From assembly GCF_040939455.1 (NCBI RefSeq), contig NC_134120.1, forward strand, positions 16,978,501-17,042,500: a stretch of DNA of 64,000 nucleotides. The letters run 5' to 3'. Positions 1-11,030 of the stretch are shown piece after piece. How positions within the stretch are numbered: the first letter of the stretch is position 1; each line of letters opens with the position of its first letter. The notes beneath the pieces are model-generated. The model was not told the origin of the DNA. It worked only from the letters and a program-made list of their open reading frames with translations, and made no database searches. The stretch comes from Microcebus murinus. Taxonomy: Eukaryota > Chordata > Mammalia > Primates > Cheirogaleidae. Both the position numbers and the translations under genes were made by a program.

Positions 1-2240
1 TGTCAATTTAGAGCAGTTGGAATTCATTTCTTTATATTCACATCCGATCTTATCAAAGGGGCTGCGGTGGGGGGAGGAGCTGCTGGCTCTGTTCTTCCAG
101 CTCCCTCTCCCCCTTCCCGCCCTCTGGGGGTCTCTCGCCCCCTCCCCTCCCCCCCACAGCCGGAGTCAGAGATCTCCTCCGCTCTGAAGTTAATGGCCGT
201 AAGAAGATTCCATTTTATTCTATCTCCAACAGCCTTGATATTTTAAATTTGCCTTTGACAAACTCGGAGCCCTGGAATCATCGTTTAGGAAACAAAGCTT
301 AACCGGGAGCTTTTAAGAAGGGTTTTTTCCTTTCAATTTTAGCAGGCCAGTGAAAATCAATACTGCCGTGTTCCCATCTGTGGACCACCTGACATCTCAT
401 GAATGGTCAATGGAGCCTGCTCTGGCCGCGGAAGCTTCTGGGAGGCGCGGTGGCCGGCGCGGGCGGAGGCTCGCCTTTCTTTCCTGCCAATTTAAAGGCT
501 TCTCTCGTCCCAGAAGATGCGCCCGGTCCCTTCCTTGTGGGGAAGGGGTGGGTCTTCACTGAAAGAGTTCGGAGTGGCCAAACCGAGGACAGGACAACTG
601 TAGGATGGGGAGGGGAGATGTTATCTGAGCTCAGAGATGATCAAACCCTTTGTCCCCCAAAGGATTCGTTAAATAGGACAAGCAGGAAGGGGATTTGGAG
701 GGTATTATTCCAGTGCAATTAGCCATGAGAGCCAGATTCTAGGAGCTGTCAACTGGCCCTGGCTAGTGCCAAAAGGTTTGGGCCCCAAACCCCTGCCCAG
801 ATGCCTGTCAACCCCTCAGCGGGCTAAGCAGGGGTGACAGCAAAAGTCAGCCCTGATGGGACGCCCCCTGCCTCGTTGTGCACCCCGAGGAGGTGGGCCT
901 GTCCTACTGCCCACGGGCATCTAAACGTGCCCTGCAAGGACCGCCAGTGTGTGCTTTCTGGCAGGGCAGGCGAGGGAGGCAAGTGTGACTCCCAAACAAT
1001 GGAGCCAAAATCCAGGAGCCCCTGTGACCGCAGGACCCGAGAAAGACAGGGCTCCGCGAGCAAGAGCCACACAAGGTGGGGAAACATGAAACAGCCACCC
1101 CCTCACCCCACCCTGAGGCCTTTTCAAAGCCACAGACTGAACCATATTGTCACTCCCAAGCCAAGTTTAACTTCTAAAGAAATCTTTTCAAGATGTTCAA
1201 AGCACCCGGGTGCAGTTTAGCTCTAAGCGCTACCATCTGCCGCTGCAGGCAGGCCCATCCTGTAATCCCCGGCCGGCCGGCAGGCAGAGGCCCTGAGCAG
1301 GTCGCCTGCTGTGCCCACTGGAGAATGCACGCTGGGTAGCGAGTGACAAAGGGCTCTGCCGGCTCCTGGGCAGCCGCACACGGAGCGCGGTGGGGTTGGG
1401 AGTCGCCGGGGAGAGAGAGCACATCTGCGCGTTCGCACAGCACGCCCGGCCACGGCCAGGACGGAGTGGACCTCTCGCAGCTGGGACCCCCGGGCCACTG
1501 TGGGCAGGACGGGTTCGAGGTCCGCCAGGAAGCCCTGGAACTCCTGCGACCCCAGAATCGCAGGTGCAGAGAGACGGGGACAGATCTGATTCCACAGAGA
1601 AACCCAACTTACTTTGGTTTTTGTTTTCCTTCTCTTGTTGTTGTTGTTTTTTTTTCTGTTTATTTTTTCCTGTTCTAGAAAATGCCATCATGAGCTGGCA
1701 TGAAATACATACCAGCTGATTTCAATAGGAGAACCAGTACCCTGTTAGCTATATATCACCAACCATCTCATCTCTGACTTTCCGCATCCGGCGTCCAGGA
1801 AATTGAAGACAGGCCAGGAGGTGGGGACTCCAGGGCGAGGGGCGCAGCGCTGGAGCCTCGCGCACACTCGCAGCCGGAGGAGGCAGGGAGGCGGGTGCCA
1901 GGGCCCCCCGAGGTGGAGGATGAGGGGCGAGCTCAGGGGTAAGGCAGATCGAGGAGGCCCAAAGAGCCAGAGTGGAGTGGGAGGAGGTGAAAGTCAGCTG
2001 GGGACTTGGGTGTGCTCTTGCACGCTCTGAAATCCCCTGGAGTCCTGAGACGCAGGCTGGCCTCAGGGGGAGACAGAGAGCCCGGGGTCCAACTTGACCA
2101 GGGCTGCGATCACTGATCCCAGGCTGCGGCCGCCAGATTTGACATGCTGTGCTGTGTGGCGGGGGCGCCACCAGTCAGGCAGGAGGGTCCCTGAATCTGT
2201 GTCCAACTCTGGACCGCAGCAGAGGGGCAGTAGGGGCAGT
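1..2240. other. GC-rich intergenic DNA, no gene seen
   Basis: No open reading frame here resembles a known protein; the frames present are short, proline/arginine-rich and typical of GC-rich non-coding DNA. Visible contents are a pyrimidine-rich tract at about 108-158 (several C runs, so G runs on the minus strand), an AT-rich non-repetitive stretch at 190-360 that reads like conserved non-coding sequence, and a T-rich low-complexity tract at about 1615-1668. The segment lies about 26-28 kb beyond the WDR7 polyadenylation site. Confidence 0.6.
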
Positions 2241-2269
2241 GGTGGTTAGAAACACACCCCCGGGAGCCA

Positions 2270-2475
2270 TTTCCTGGATGGCACGACCCTAGGCAAATCA
2301 CTTACGCTCATTGTGCCTTAGTTTTCCTATCTGTGACGTGGGTGTAGCTGCTGATAAAAGCACGCACGCACCTCCCAGGGTAGTTGCAAGGGCTAATATA
2401 GACGAAGTGCTTGGAACAGGATCCATAGTAGGTGCCAGGAGAGGGTCAGCCATTATCGTTATTACGGCTCCTTTA
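2270..2475 (+). repeat. MIR SINE fragment
   Basis: Recognised by the MIR order of motifs: GGCAAATCACTTA, then a CTCATTGTGCCTTAG...CTATCTGTGA segment (the 'CTCAGTTTCCTCATCTGTAAAATGG' core, diverged), then AGGGTAGTTGCAAGGGCTAAT and a GTGCTTGGAACAGG...GTAGGTGCC tail ending in ATTATCGTTATTA. Heavily diverged, as expected for this ancient family. Confidence 0.75.
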
Positions 2476-3379
2476 TTTATCACAGGAGTGGGGGCGGCAG
2501 TCTCAGATGCCATCCCAGTTGGTCCAGAGAACGGAAGGCAGCTTTGGCCCCAGAGCAAAGCTGGGTTCCTCCACCAGACCCAGAGGCCGCGTCAGCTGCC
2601 CGGATTCCAGAGCGTGTGCGGCGGCGTCCCCTCCACCCCTGCCCCCACGCCCAGGAGCCCCGTGCCTGGGCAGATCTGAGACCACCCGCAAGGAGGCTGG
2701 GAGTTCGACTGCTCAGTGCAGATGCCCCACAGAGGCTCTGCGGGAGAAACCCAGCCTCGTTCTGCACAGCCACGGTCCCCAGACGCCGTCTGCATCTGCA
2801 GCGAGTGTGTTTGGGAAGCCTCATTCCCCATCAAAGTTCAGATGGGATCCAACAGAAATACATGGGGGCCCGTGGGCCTGGGACAAGCCAGCTGGCTCTG
2901 GGCGCAAAGAGCGCTGCTTGAGTTGAAGCAGAAACCGGAGATTGATCTGGCCTGGGGCTTGGGGCTTCTCTCTTTTTCATTTTCTCTAGTGCCTGACCAG
3001 AATCGGGGTGAAGACAGTTGAAGCTCCTCAAAATCTTCAGTCCCTGGGACTCCAACCAAACGTCCCGGCCTGTCTTGCCATCTAGAAGCACACTGGGAGG
3101 GTTTCACAGGCATGCTCCGGGTTCTTCCTCCCTTCGTCCACTCCTTTCCTCCAGGGCCCTCCCACTCCACCCCAACCCCGACCCCGTTCAGGATTAGTAA
3201 ACCTGGGGCTCAAAGTGGTGGTGACTCCGCAGGCCAGGCCGCCTAGAGGCCGAGTGTGCATGAATAGCAGCAGGTCCGTGGAGGACATACGCTCCCCTGG
3301 GGATAGGAGGAGATTCCCGGGAATGTTTGTCGCAGTGATGGGGGGGGGGGGGCGCCGCAGGCACTTAGAGTGTGATGGC
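2476..3379. other. Intergenic, no gene seen; 13-G run
   Basis: Nothing recognisable as a gene. Overlapping frames on both strands are GC-driven and have no recognisable protein motifs. A run of 13 G residues lies at 3340-3352, a likely sequencing or replication-slippage hotspot. Confidence 0.5.
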
Positions 3380-3605
3380 TGCAACTGCCAGAGCTCCAGA
3401 CCCCTGGGTTCTAATTTCAGTTAGTTCTACCTACCACTTATTGGCCGTGTGAACGTCTCTGGCCTCAGTTTCCTCATCTATAAAATGGGGATAAGAATTG
3501 TATCAACCTTCTAAGATCGTTGTGCACATCCAGTGAATTCATCTGTAGAAATCCCCTAGAACAATGCTTAGAACTCACAAACATCAGTTACCCTTCTCCT
3601 AAAAT
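3380..3605 (+). repeat. MIR SINE
   Basis: Good MIR match by eye: CCTGGGTTCTAATTTCAG, ACTTATTGGCCGTGTGAACG, CCTCAGTTTCCTCATCTATA, AAATGGGGATAAGAA, then a CAATGCTTAGAA tail. Plus orientation. Confidence 0.8.
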
Positions 3606-4765
3606 CTAAGGGACAATCCCACAGAGCAAATAATCAGCCCGTTCTACGTGACTTGCAAATGTTCCACTAAACATTGGAATAGGTTGAAAAATGTCTTTAT
3701 ATTGATCTAAGCATAAAATATAACTCCATAGATAGATAGATACGCAAAATTTTTTCTAAAAGTTTGAAAACACAGGGTCTCCCGGGAACGTGAGCACTGC
3801 GTTGTACCAGATGCAGCCTACTTACCGCCTAGGCTCTCGCGGCTGCACCTGCCTCCCAGCCCCGCAGCCTCCTGCTCCGCCTCACCCCCAGCAAGGCATC
3901 CTGGTTCCGCCATCTGAGGCCAACCAGCCAGGTGCCCACGTGCCGTGAGTCTCGGGGTCCCCCTGTTGCTTCTAGAGTCAGATAATAGGCCAAACCTGAG
4001 AGGGTGCAGTCTCGCTTCCTGAGCTGTGGCCCAAGGGACCAGATGTCATGACCCAGAAGTGCCGGAGCATTAACTCCCCTTGGAATGAACCTTGGCCAGT
4101 GGGCCAGTGGGCGTCCAGATTTCCACTCCCTTCCTGCTCCCAGTGGACTGTTCTGGGGTTTGATTTCTCCGTAGAAGCTGGCTGGGAACCTCCTGCCTGG
4201 CTGAGTGTACACACTCACCTAGCAGCAGGGCTCCAGCTACGCCACACCCTTCATGCCACATGTCCTCGTCCGCCCCTCTTGCTGCCCTGGGACTGCACCT
4301 CCCAGAGAAAGCATCTTCACTGTATCCCTGCCCCAGACTGTATTCCAGGAACTTGGGCTCAAATTTCCCTACAGTGGGGGAGATCGCCTTGTGTGGAACT
4401 TTACCAAGAGTTGTTTTCCAGTTCAGAAAAATCACACAATCAACGGCACTTAAGGTATTGACGTCGCCAATGCAACCCCGCATATCACCATCAGTCTGCA
4501 TTTAGAGCTGTGGCATTCGTTTGCGTACACTTGTGCCTGTGTATTTACTTATCGAACTACTTTATTACAAATGACTTTCCTTTTATTTCTCCCTTATGTT
4601 ACACGTAGGGCATTATATCGATTTTTATTATGTATATAGGCAGGTTATATTATCTATAAATGCAATATCAAGATAGTAAAGATGTCATTATCAAATATGT
4701 GTCATGTAAAAGGGAGACTGAGGTTGGCGATGCTGAGAAACTCTGGCGGAGCACAGAGAGCCCCC
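3606..4765. other. Intergenic, no gene seen
   Basis: No recognised gene. A short GATA run (about 3730-3743) and AT-rich unique DNA at 4500-4720 are the only notable features. Confidence 0.45.
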
Positions 4766-4769
4766 GGCT

Positions 4770-4915
4770 GGCCCTGTGCCACTCACTGCTCTGTTGTGGT
4801 TGTGGATAAGACACCGGTCTCTGTGGGCACTGGTTTTGTCCTCCGCAAAATGAAGAGGTAGAATGAGGTGATACTGGAGTCTTTTACAGCTCTGCCACCC
4901 CGAGGTTTAATTTAC
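4770..4915 (+). repeat. MIR SINE fragment (diverged)
   Basis: A GCCACTCACTGCTCTGTTGTGG...TTTGTCCTCCGCAAAATGAAG...AATGAGGTGATACTGGAGTC series follows the MIR pattern with substantial divergence. Boundaries are approximate. Confidence 0.5.
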
Positions 4916-5429
4916 AGAGATGTTGTCAGCTTTAGTTTTTCTGGGCTTCCACTAAGCTGCTTCTTCTGTTGTCAGAACCCATCCAAAACTGGCGGGCAGT
5001 GAGTAGACACCCACCTAAGTCAGATTGCACCCCCAAATTATATTCACACCACAGGGACCCGATGGCTGCTACCCCTGGCCGTGTAAGTTGGCCCTCCTGT
5101 AACAGTACAGCGTCAGCCATTGCTTCCTGCTTTGTCCTGTATCCAGAGCTGGCAGCTGCCTGTGAACCTGGCCCCATCTCTGTCCCTGTCCCCATAAGCA
5201 ATGCCTCCAGATCCTCTCCCAGGCCCAACTGTCAGAGAAGGCAAGAGTCCCAGCTAAGTCCCAGCAGGGGAGCTAGAAGTCCTTACCTGGAGGGCAGATG
5301 ATTTGCAAGCCAGGCCCCTGCCTTGAGCTTACAAGGTGAGGGTGCAGGGTCCTTTTGCTCCCTGGGAAACGGAAAGGTGCGACCGCTAAATTGCAGCTTT
5401 CGAGATGGTCTCATAGTCATTGGACACGT

Positions 5430-5640
5430 AATGTTCCAGTTCTAATGACATTAACATTAGCATTTCCTGAGCTTCTGGACTCTGTGTGTTGTTTCACTGA
5501 ATCTCCTACATCTCTGCGAGGTGGATCATTACTAGCTGTTTCATAAGCGAGCAGATTGAGGCTCAGACTAATCTGCCTGAAGTCCCGGGAAACCAGGGGT
5601 GGAGACAGGACACGAACCCAGACTGCTCTGGCTGCAAAGC
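5430..5640 (-). repeat. MIR SINE, reverse orientation
   Basis: Reverse-orientation MIR signature: AGCATTTCCTGAGCTTC, TTTCACTGAATCTCCTACA, CTGCGAGGTGGATCATTAC, GATTGAGGCTCAGA, CTGCCTGAAGTC and a GACACGAACCCAGACTGCTC end. Confidence 0.75.
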
Positions 5641-5793
5641 CTCACCCTTCCCTCCACTCTAGCACCTCTACTTCTGGGAAATACAGTCCCCATACAACCC
5701 AGGAGGACAGTCACCAGGACAAGGCAGCAGCTGCGATGTGGCCCGAAGTCAGCTTTCTCCCTTGCATTCACATGGCACTTTATTTTCTTTATT

Positions 5794-5842
5794 TAGCAGT
5801 TGATGGCCCAGCCCTCATGTAGCAGTTGATGGCCCAGCCCTC
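5794..5842. repeat. Two-copy 26-bp-period tandem duplication
   Basis: The 23-base block TAGCAGTTGATGGCCCAGCC followed by CTC occurs at 5794-5816 and again at 5820-5842 without mismatch. The identity implies a recent local duplication. Confidence 0.9.
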
Positions 5843-6454
5843 TGAGATAGATTTTGAAGTCCCCTAGATGTGGAAACACTGAACATACTGTGCTATTCCC
5901 AGAGAAAAGGGGCAGCTAGGATTGCATAAGCAGGTTCTCCGCTATTTTTCCCTTCCCTCTTCTTCCATCTCGGAAGTAGAAGGAAACAGATTCAGTCAGC
6001 CTGAGACTGACTTCAATCACTTGGACAGGAAGCATGGAGCCGGGGGAGAGGTGGGAAGATCAGATTTGGGTTTGGGGGCGAAAGGAGTCAGTTGGGGGGT
6101 GGAGTGGACCGGCTGCGGTGGGGATGGGTCCAAGCTCCATTAGCTCTGGCGGGGTGGGGGTCTCTGGGGCAGAGCCACCAGAAGCAGGGACTGTCGACCT
6201 CTGGACTCTTATGTAAGAAGAAATAAACATTTATCTAGTTAAAGGCACTGTTATTTTGGGCTCCTGTTACACCACCCTGGCAGAATGAAGGTTCAAAATG
6301 GAAACTGGCAGTGTTGCAGAAACATAAAGTTTATGGCTTGAATATCTGGATTTGTGTGCTCAACCTCCTACCTCCACTGACTGGTTCCTGGTAAGTGGTC
6401 CCCTCCCAAGATCTCAGCTCCACGCTCAGCACCCTTAGTCATGAGGGAGAAGCA

Positions 6455-7172
6455 GATGCAAGACACAGTGAGACACCACTTCACACTCCCCAGGATGGCT
6501 GTCATTTTTTAAAAAAGAAAAAAATAACTGTTGTTGAGAATGTGGGAAGAGTGGAATCTTCATGCACTGCTGGTGGGAATAGAAAACGGTGCAGCCTCTT
6601 TGGAAAACAGTTGATCTGGCAGTTCCTTGGAAAGTCAAACATAGAGCCACCATCTGACCCAGCAATTCCACTCCTAGGTATATACCCAAGAGGGCTGAAG
6701 ACACATGCCCACACAGAAACTTGTATACCAATGTTAACAGCAGGGTCAGTTATAATAGATAAAAGTGGAAACAACCCAAATGTCTGTTAACTGCTAAAGA
6801 GATAAACAAAATGTGGTATATCCATATCACGGAATACTGTTCAGTCATAAAAAGGAATGACATTCTGATACATACTACAACATGGATGAACTTTGAAAAT
6901 TTTATACTAGGTGGACTCCATTTATATAAAACTTCCAGAATAGGCAAATCTGTAGAGACAGAAAGAAGATTTGTGATCTACTTTCTGGGGGGCTGGGGGC
7001 GGGGTAGGTGGGAGGGAGCACTGGGAGTGACTGCTAACAGGTACACAGTAATTTTGGTGTGATGAAAATATTCTGGTGATGGTTGTACAATATCATAAAT
7101 ATACTAAAAACCACTGAATTGTACACTTTAAAATGGTGAGTTATGTGTTATGTAAATTTTATCTCAATTCAC
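6455..7172 (+). mobile_element. Old L1 (L1M-type) 3' end
   Basis: Contains the ORF2/3'UTR landmarks of mammalian L1: a GAATGTGGGAAGAGTGGAAT...TGCACTGCTGGTGGGAAT block, CCAGCAATTCCACTCCTAGG, TATACCCAAGAG, AAAAAGGAATGACATTCTGA, ACAACATGGATGAACTTTGA, a G-rich 3'UTR tract (6987-7016) and a GAATTGTACACTTTAAAATG terminus. Diverged and 5' truncated, with no intact coding frame, so it is a dead copy. Confidence 0.85.
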
Positions 7173-7189
7173 ATCCAACTCGACATCCC

Positions 7190-7510
7190 AAAAAACATCT
7201 CTACTGATGGCACGTCAGTTATTCCAGGTCTCCGGAAGGGCCCCACGGGTCTCAGAGCTGCCCTCCTCTCCTGCTGTCTCTTGCCCACCACCTGTAATCA
7301 GCTGTCACTTGTGGTCCACCCATTGCCCCTCCAATGGCCTCTTCCTCCGTCACCTCCCTTGCACAGCCCAAGACTCAGCCCCAAGCACGTCCCCATTCTG
7401 CTTAGAACTTCCAGAGGCTCCTCATTATCTAAAAGGGTTCCCTCACATCTGGCTCCAGCTGTCCCTTCCAGTACCTTCTCCTGACTTTTCTCTTTTCTGG
7501 AACCGATTCT
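7190..7510 (+). mobile_element. L2 LINE fragment
   Basis: Shows the L2 3' reverse-transcriptase-end pattern: CACCTGTAATCAGCTG, CCTCCAATGGCCTCTTCC, GAGGCTCCTCATTATCTAAA and a TCACATCTGGCTCCAGCTG segment. Decayed, no open frame. Confidence 0.6.
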
Positions 7511-7984
7511 GCCCAACAAGGAGGTAAGGGCTGGCAGAGCGAAAGCCACGGAGTTTGTAGGGGTGTGACTCTCTTCACTTTCAATTTTACTAACACTGGA
7601 AAGTTTGGGCAGAGTGGGACACGTGCACTTGGCTTCTAGAATTCTAGAAAGGCAGAATTCTTTTTACAGAGTCAGAGATAACACTGGCTTCCCGCATGTC
7701 ATGAGACTCAGACAGGAGAGAGTTGGGAAGCTTTTTAAAGATGCCACTGTGACTGTACTGTCCACGAGGAGGTAGAAGAAAGCACCTGCAAAGCCCCAGC
7801 TGTGCAGGCCACTCTCCGGTGGGCTCAGATCTGGAGGGTGTGTGCAAAGGCGGCTCGATAGGTCAGGCTGCACAGGCTCAGAGAATTGGTGGTGGAAAGG
7901 AAAGAGCCCCAAGGAAGAGACTTCAAAATAAACAATAAAACACTCAGGACAGCCAAAGTCTCCTGCAGTAATGTTGAAGAAAGA

Positions 7985-8225
7985 ACGTGCAATGTCAGTG
8001 ATTACTGTTGATTGACGACCTACTATGTGTCAGGCGTGATACGCATCACCCAATTCCCTAATAATCACTCTGTTCTCACAATCATCACCCTACAAGGCAG
8101 GAACCATAGCGGTCATCCTCATTTTATATAGAAAGCAACAAAGCCTCAGAAAGACAAAAATCTGTCTCAGCCTTACCCAGATCATCTTGTAGAGGTCCCC
8201 TGATTTGAACCATGCTCTTGCCTCG
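7985..8225 (-). repeat. MIR SINE, reverse orientation
   Basis: CCTACTATGTGTCAGGCGTG, TCTGTTCTCACAATCATCA, CCTACAAGGCAGGAACCAT, CCTCATTTTATATAG and a CCTGATTTGAACCATG end follow the reverse MIR consensus. Confidence 0.75.
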
Positions 8226-10465
8226 GGGTTAAGGACACAGGGGAAGTGGAACCCCTTATCTCCTCCTACAGCCCGACAAGGGCAAACCAAACACAGTCAA
8301 GAGAAGAGAAAGCCTGAGACATGGGAGATCGCCAGCGCGTTGGCAAGCTGGAGTCTTCCATGCTGGGCCAATGAGGGGACGTTTGAGTGGGATCCCAGGC
8401 CCAGTTAGATGTCTGAGCGGATTCAGGCCAACTCCATGCACACTGGAGTGAGGTTTGGGCCAGTGTACCACCTGAAGGACCACCTGGTGCTTGTCACGGG
8501 TGTCAGGGGTTATTGCCACTTGTATAAAGAAGACATGGGACTGAGATCAGCCACACGCTCAATGTGAATCACCCCTGAAGTCTCCCCAGCTGTGTGAATA
8601 GAGGCTTGATGTCCAAGGAGGCAGGCAGGCCTGTGTTCATTCGGACCCCACAATTTGAGGGTACCTGAGACAAGTGGGACCCTCCCCACCCGCCAGGTGG
8701 CAGTGGACAAGGAGGGAGAAGATACTCAACGTACAATGCTGTCGTTGGAAAGACCCACACGAGATGCCCAGGCCAGCGGGTAGACACGGGAAGGAGAATA
8801 GTGTGGCTCCCAAGCAGGAAGACCTTGCTTAGGGGAACCACCTCCTGCTCCCTGCCCCTCCCCCTTGTCTCCCAGTGTCAGGACCAAGCCCACATCCTTA
8901 ATCCCCTCCCACTTTGCACTGGGGTGGGAGACACCAGGCTGAGAGGCTGGGACAATCACTTCCATCCAAGAACCTTCTTTTCTATGCACTATATTCTGTA
9001 AAGCTCCAGGGATGCCCAGAGAGGTTGCTTATGAGTAAAGAAATTAGCAAAGGAGAAAATCAGGACAAAAGGAAGTTGCCTCTGTAAACGGGCCAATTTC
9101 ATGTAGAAAAGGGTGTTGGTCAAGGAGAAAGCCTGAAAAGAGAGGGTCTGACCCCTGTGCCTCCAGTCTGCCCCCAGCTGCTGTTGATCTTGAACCCTAA
9201 GTAAGTCTTAAGGCAACATAATTGCACAGGAAACTGTTAAGAACCCTGATTAGCTTAATTAGGGCTTTTGAATAGCAAAAAACAAAACACAAAAGGTAGG
9301 GTTAAGTAGGGTTCTTAAATCATGTTATCAGTGCTATGTGCTCCTGGAACTTAATGGGTTCCTGCTATAGGAGCAGAACAAGGAGGCTGGGTAGGGTGAG
9401 GGTTCCAGGGCCTTCTGAGTCTCAGGGTTGCTTACAGTCTGGCAGAGGGGGCTTCTCAGCAGGTTTAAATAGTGCGGATTTTACTTACTATAGAAGCTTC
9501 CGGGGAAGCTGAGCTATTGCTTACGTTTCCAGAAGTGTGCTTTATTTAAGACCAGAATTTGCTAAGGACCTTCTAGCCCAACTTCCTGCCCTAGAAAAAA
9601 GCCTGATTTGCAAAGATGTTCAGGGCAGTGACAACAGAGCCTGAGGGGCCACCAGGGCCCAACGGACTCAGACTCAGGGCCCTCTTCTTCTGGCCCCCAA
9701 AGCACAGCCCACGCTCTGAACACCTGTGCCCTGGCGGCTCTGTTTTCTCCAAACCAAGGCAACCAATAAAGCAAATCAGAGCCAAACCCTGGGCACCAGG
9801 AAAGCCCCGCCGCAGCCACGGCCAGCCCTGGGCACCAGTCAGGGCTGCAGGACGCCAGGGCGCCCTGTCTTCTGGGCGGGGGGATTTAGGCGGTTTGCTC
9901 ACCAGTGCCCATCAGCCCTTTGGGAGAGGGAGGTGGCTGAACCTGAACCTGCGGGGTAGGGCTGTCATTCCTTGGGGTACCTCTCCTGGGCACTTGCAGG
10001 CGCCCAGGTGGCAGAGCAGCTGGGTCAGACTACGAGGGGGAACCGGTTCAAATGCAGAGTCCTGGGCCTCCCAGGCCCTCTGAGGACCCCTTGAGTAGCG
10101 TGGCCGGGAAGCTGTGTTTTTGACAAACCTCCAGCAATTCGCGAACGCTCCAGTTGGAGACCATCCTCTGGGTGACAGCCCTGCTGCAGGGGTCAAAGGG
10201 TGACGGATGAATCAATTTTATTGACTTTTAGAGCTGAAGGGGTCGTGGGGCCCAGCCCAGCTCTCTGGGCCGGCAGCAGCAGGGCGTTGAATATTCACTC
10301 CCCTTCTCAGAGTCCATGTCCCTCCGGTCTCCCGTGTCTCAGGACTCAGCAGAGACAGGGCCAGACGGAGCCCCTGTCTTCCGGAAGCCACCATTCCAGG
10401 TGGTGACAATGCCTTAAATTTGAATAACACTAGACAAATCCTGCCACATCAGAACACCCCGTGAT
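8226..10465. other. Intergenic, no gene seen
   Basis: No recognised gene or clear repeat. About 9190-9300 is AT-rich with clustered TAATTA/GATTAG homeodomain-type motifs and reads like a conserved non-coding element. 9600-10200 is GC-rich, with overlapping open frames on both strands and no recognisable protein. Confidence 0.45.
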
Positions 10466-10469
10466 TCTA

Positions 10470-10590
10470 CCAGCCTTTCTCTGGGTCTATTCCTGTTACC
10501 CCCATTCACAGAGGAGGGAACAGGCGCGGAGAGGCCAAAGGGCTTGTCCGAGTCCTTGAGGCTTGTAGGGGACGGCAGACCATCGAAGGC
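10470..10590 (-). repeat. MIR-like fragment, reverse orientation
   Basis: ACCCCCATTCACAGAGGAGG, GAACAGGCGCGGAGAGGCCA and AAGGGCTTGTCCGAGTC parallel the reverse MIR 'cccattttacagatgagg...gaggttaagtaacttgccc' core. Confidence 0.5.
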
Positions 10591-10648
10591 AGTGCCTTCA
10601 GCCCCCAGCCCATCCTACTGAGACTTCCTGGGCTTCCTCTCTGCAGAG

Positions 10649-10836
10649 CAGTGGTTCCCTTACTGGGCACTTCTGTCCCCCCAGGGGACACTTGGCAATG
10701 CCTGGAGACACTTGTGGTGGCCACAACTGGGGGGTGCTACTGGCATCTAGTGGGTAGAGGCTGGGGGTGCAGCTCAGCATCCTATCAAACACATGGCAAA
10801 GATCGCTCGCTGTCAACAGTGCCGTGATTGAGAACA
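10649..10836 (+). mobile_element. Non-autonomous hAT-type DNA transposon (MER-type)
   Basis: Starts CAGTGGTTCC and ends ATTGAGAACAG, which gives imperfect inverted CAGTGGTTCTCAA-type ends. The body has CCCCAGGGGACACTTGGCAA, TGCCTGGAGACACTTGTGG and GGGTGCTACTGGCATCTAGT, a familiar mammalian MER pattern. I recognise the family type but am not sure of its exact name. Confidence 0.65.
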
Positions 10837-10904
10837 GAGGCAGGGCAGGGTGAATATTATTTAGCACATCGGCTTGGATATTTTGTACATGCACCATGGA
10901 AAAT

Positions 10905-11030
10905 AAGTATGATCTTCACTTTAAAGAAGGGAAAATCAAGAGTAACAAGTACCCAGTGTCCAAGGTCCCATAACTAGACCCAGGAGGAGCTGGGATTTAA
11001 ACCGGCATCTGTCTGGCTCGGGGTCACCAC
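10905..11030 (-). repeat. MIR-like fragment, reverse orientation
   Basis: A GATCTTCACTTTAAAGAAGG...AGTACCCAGTGTCCAAGGTC...GAGCTGGGATTTAAACC series matches the 3' half of a reverse MIR. Diverged. Confidence 0.5.
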
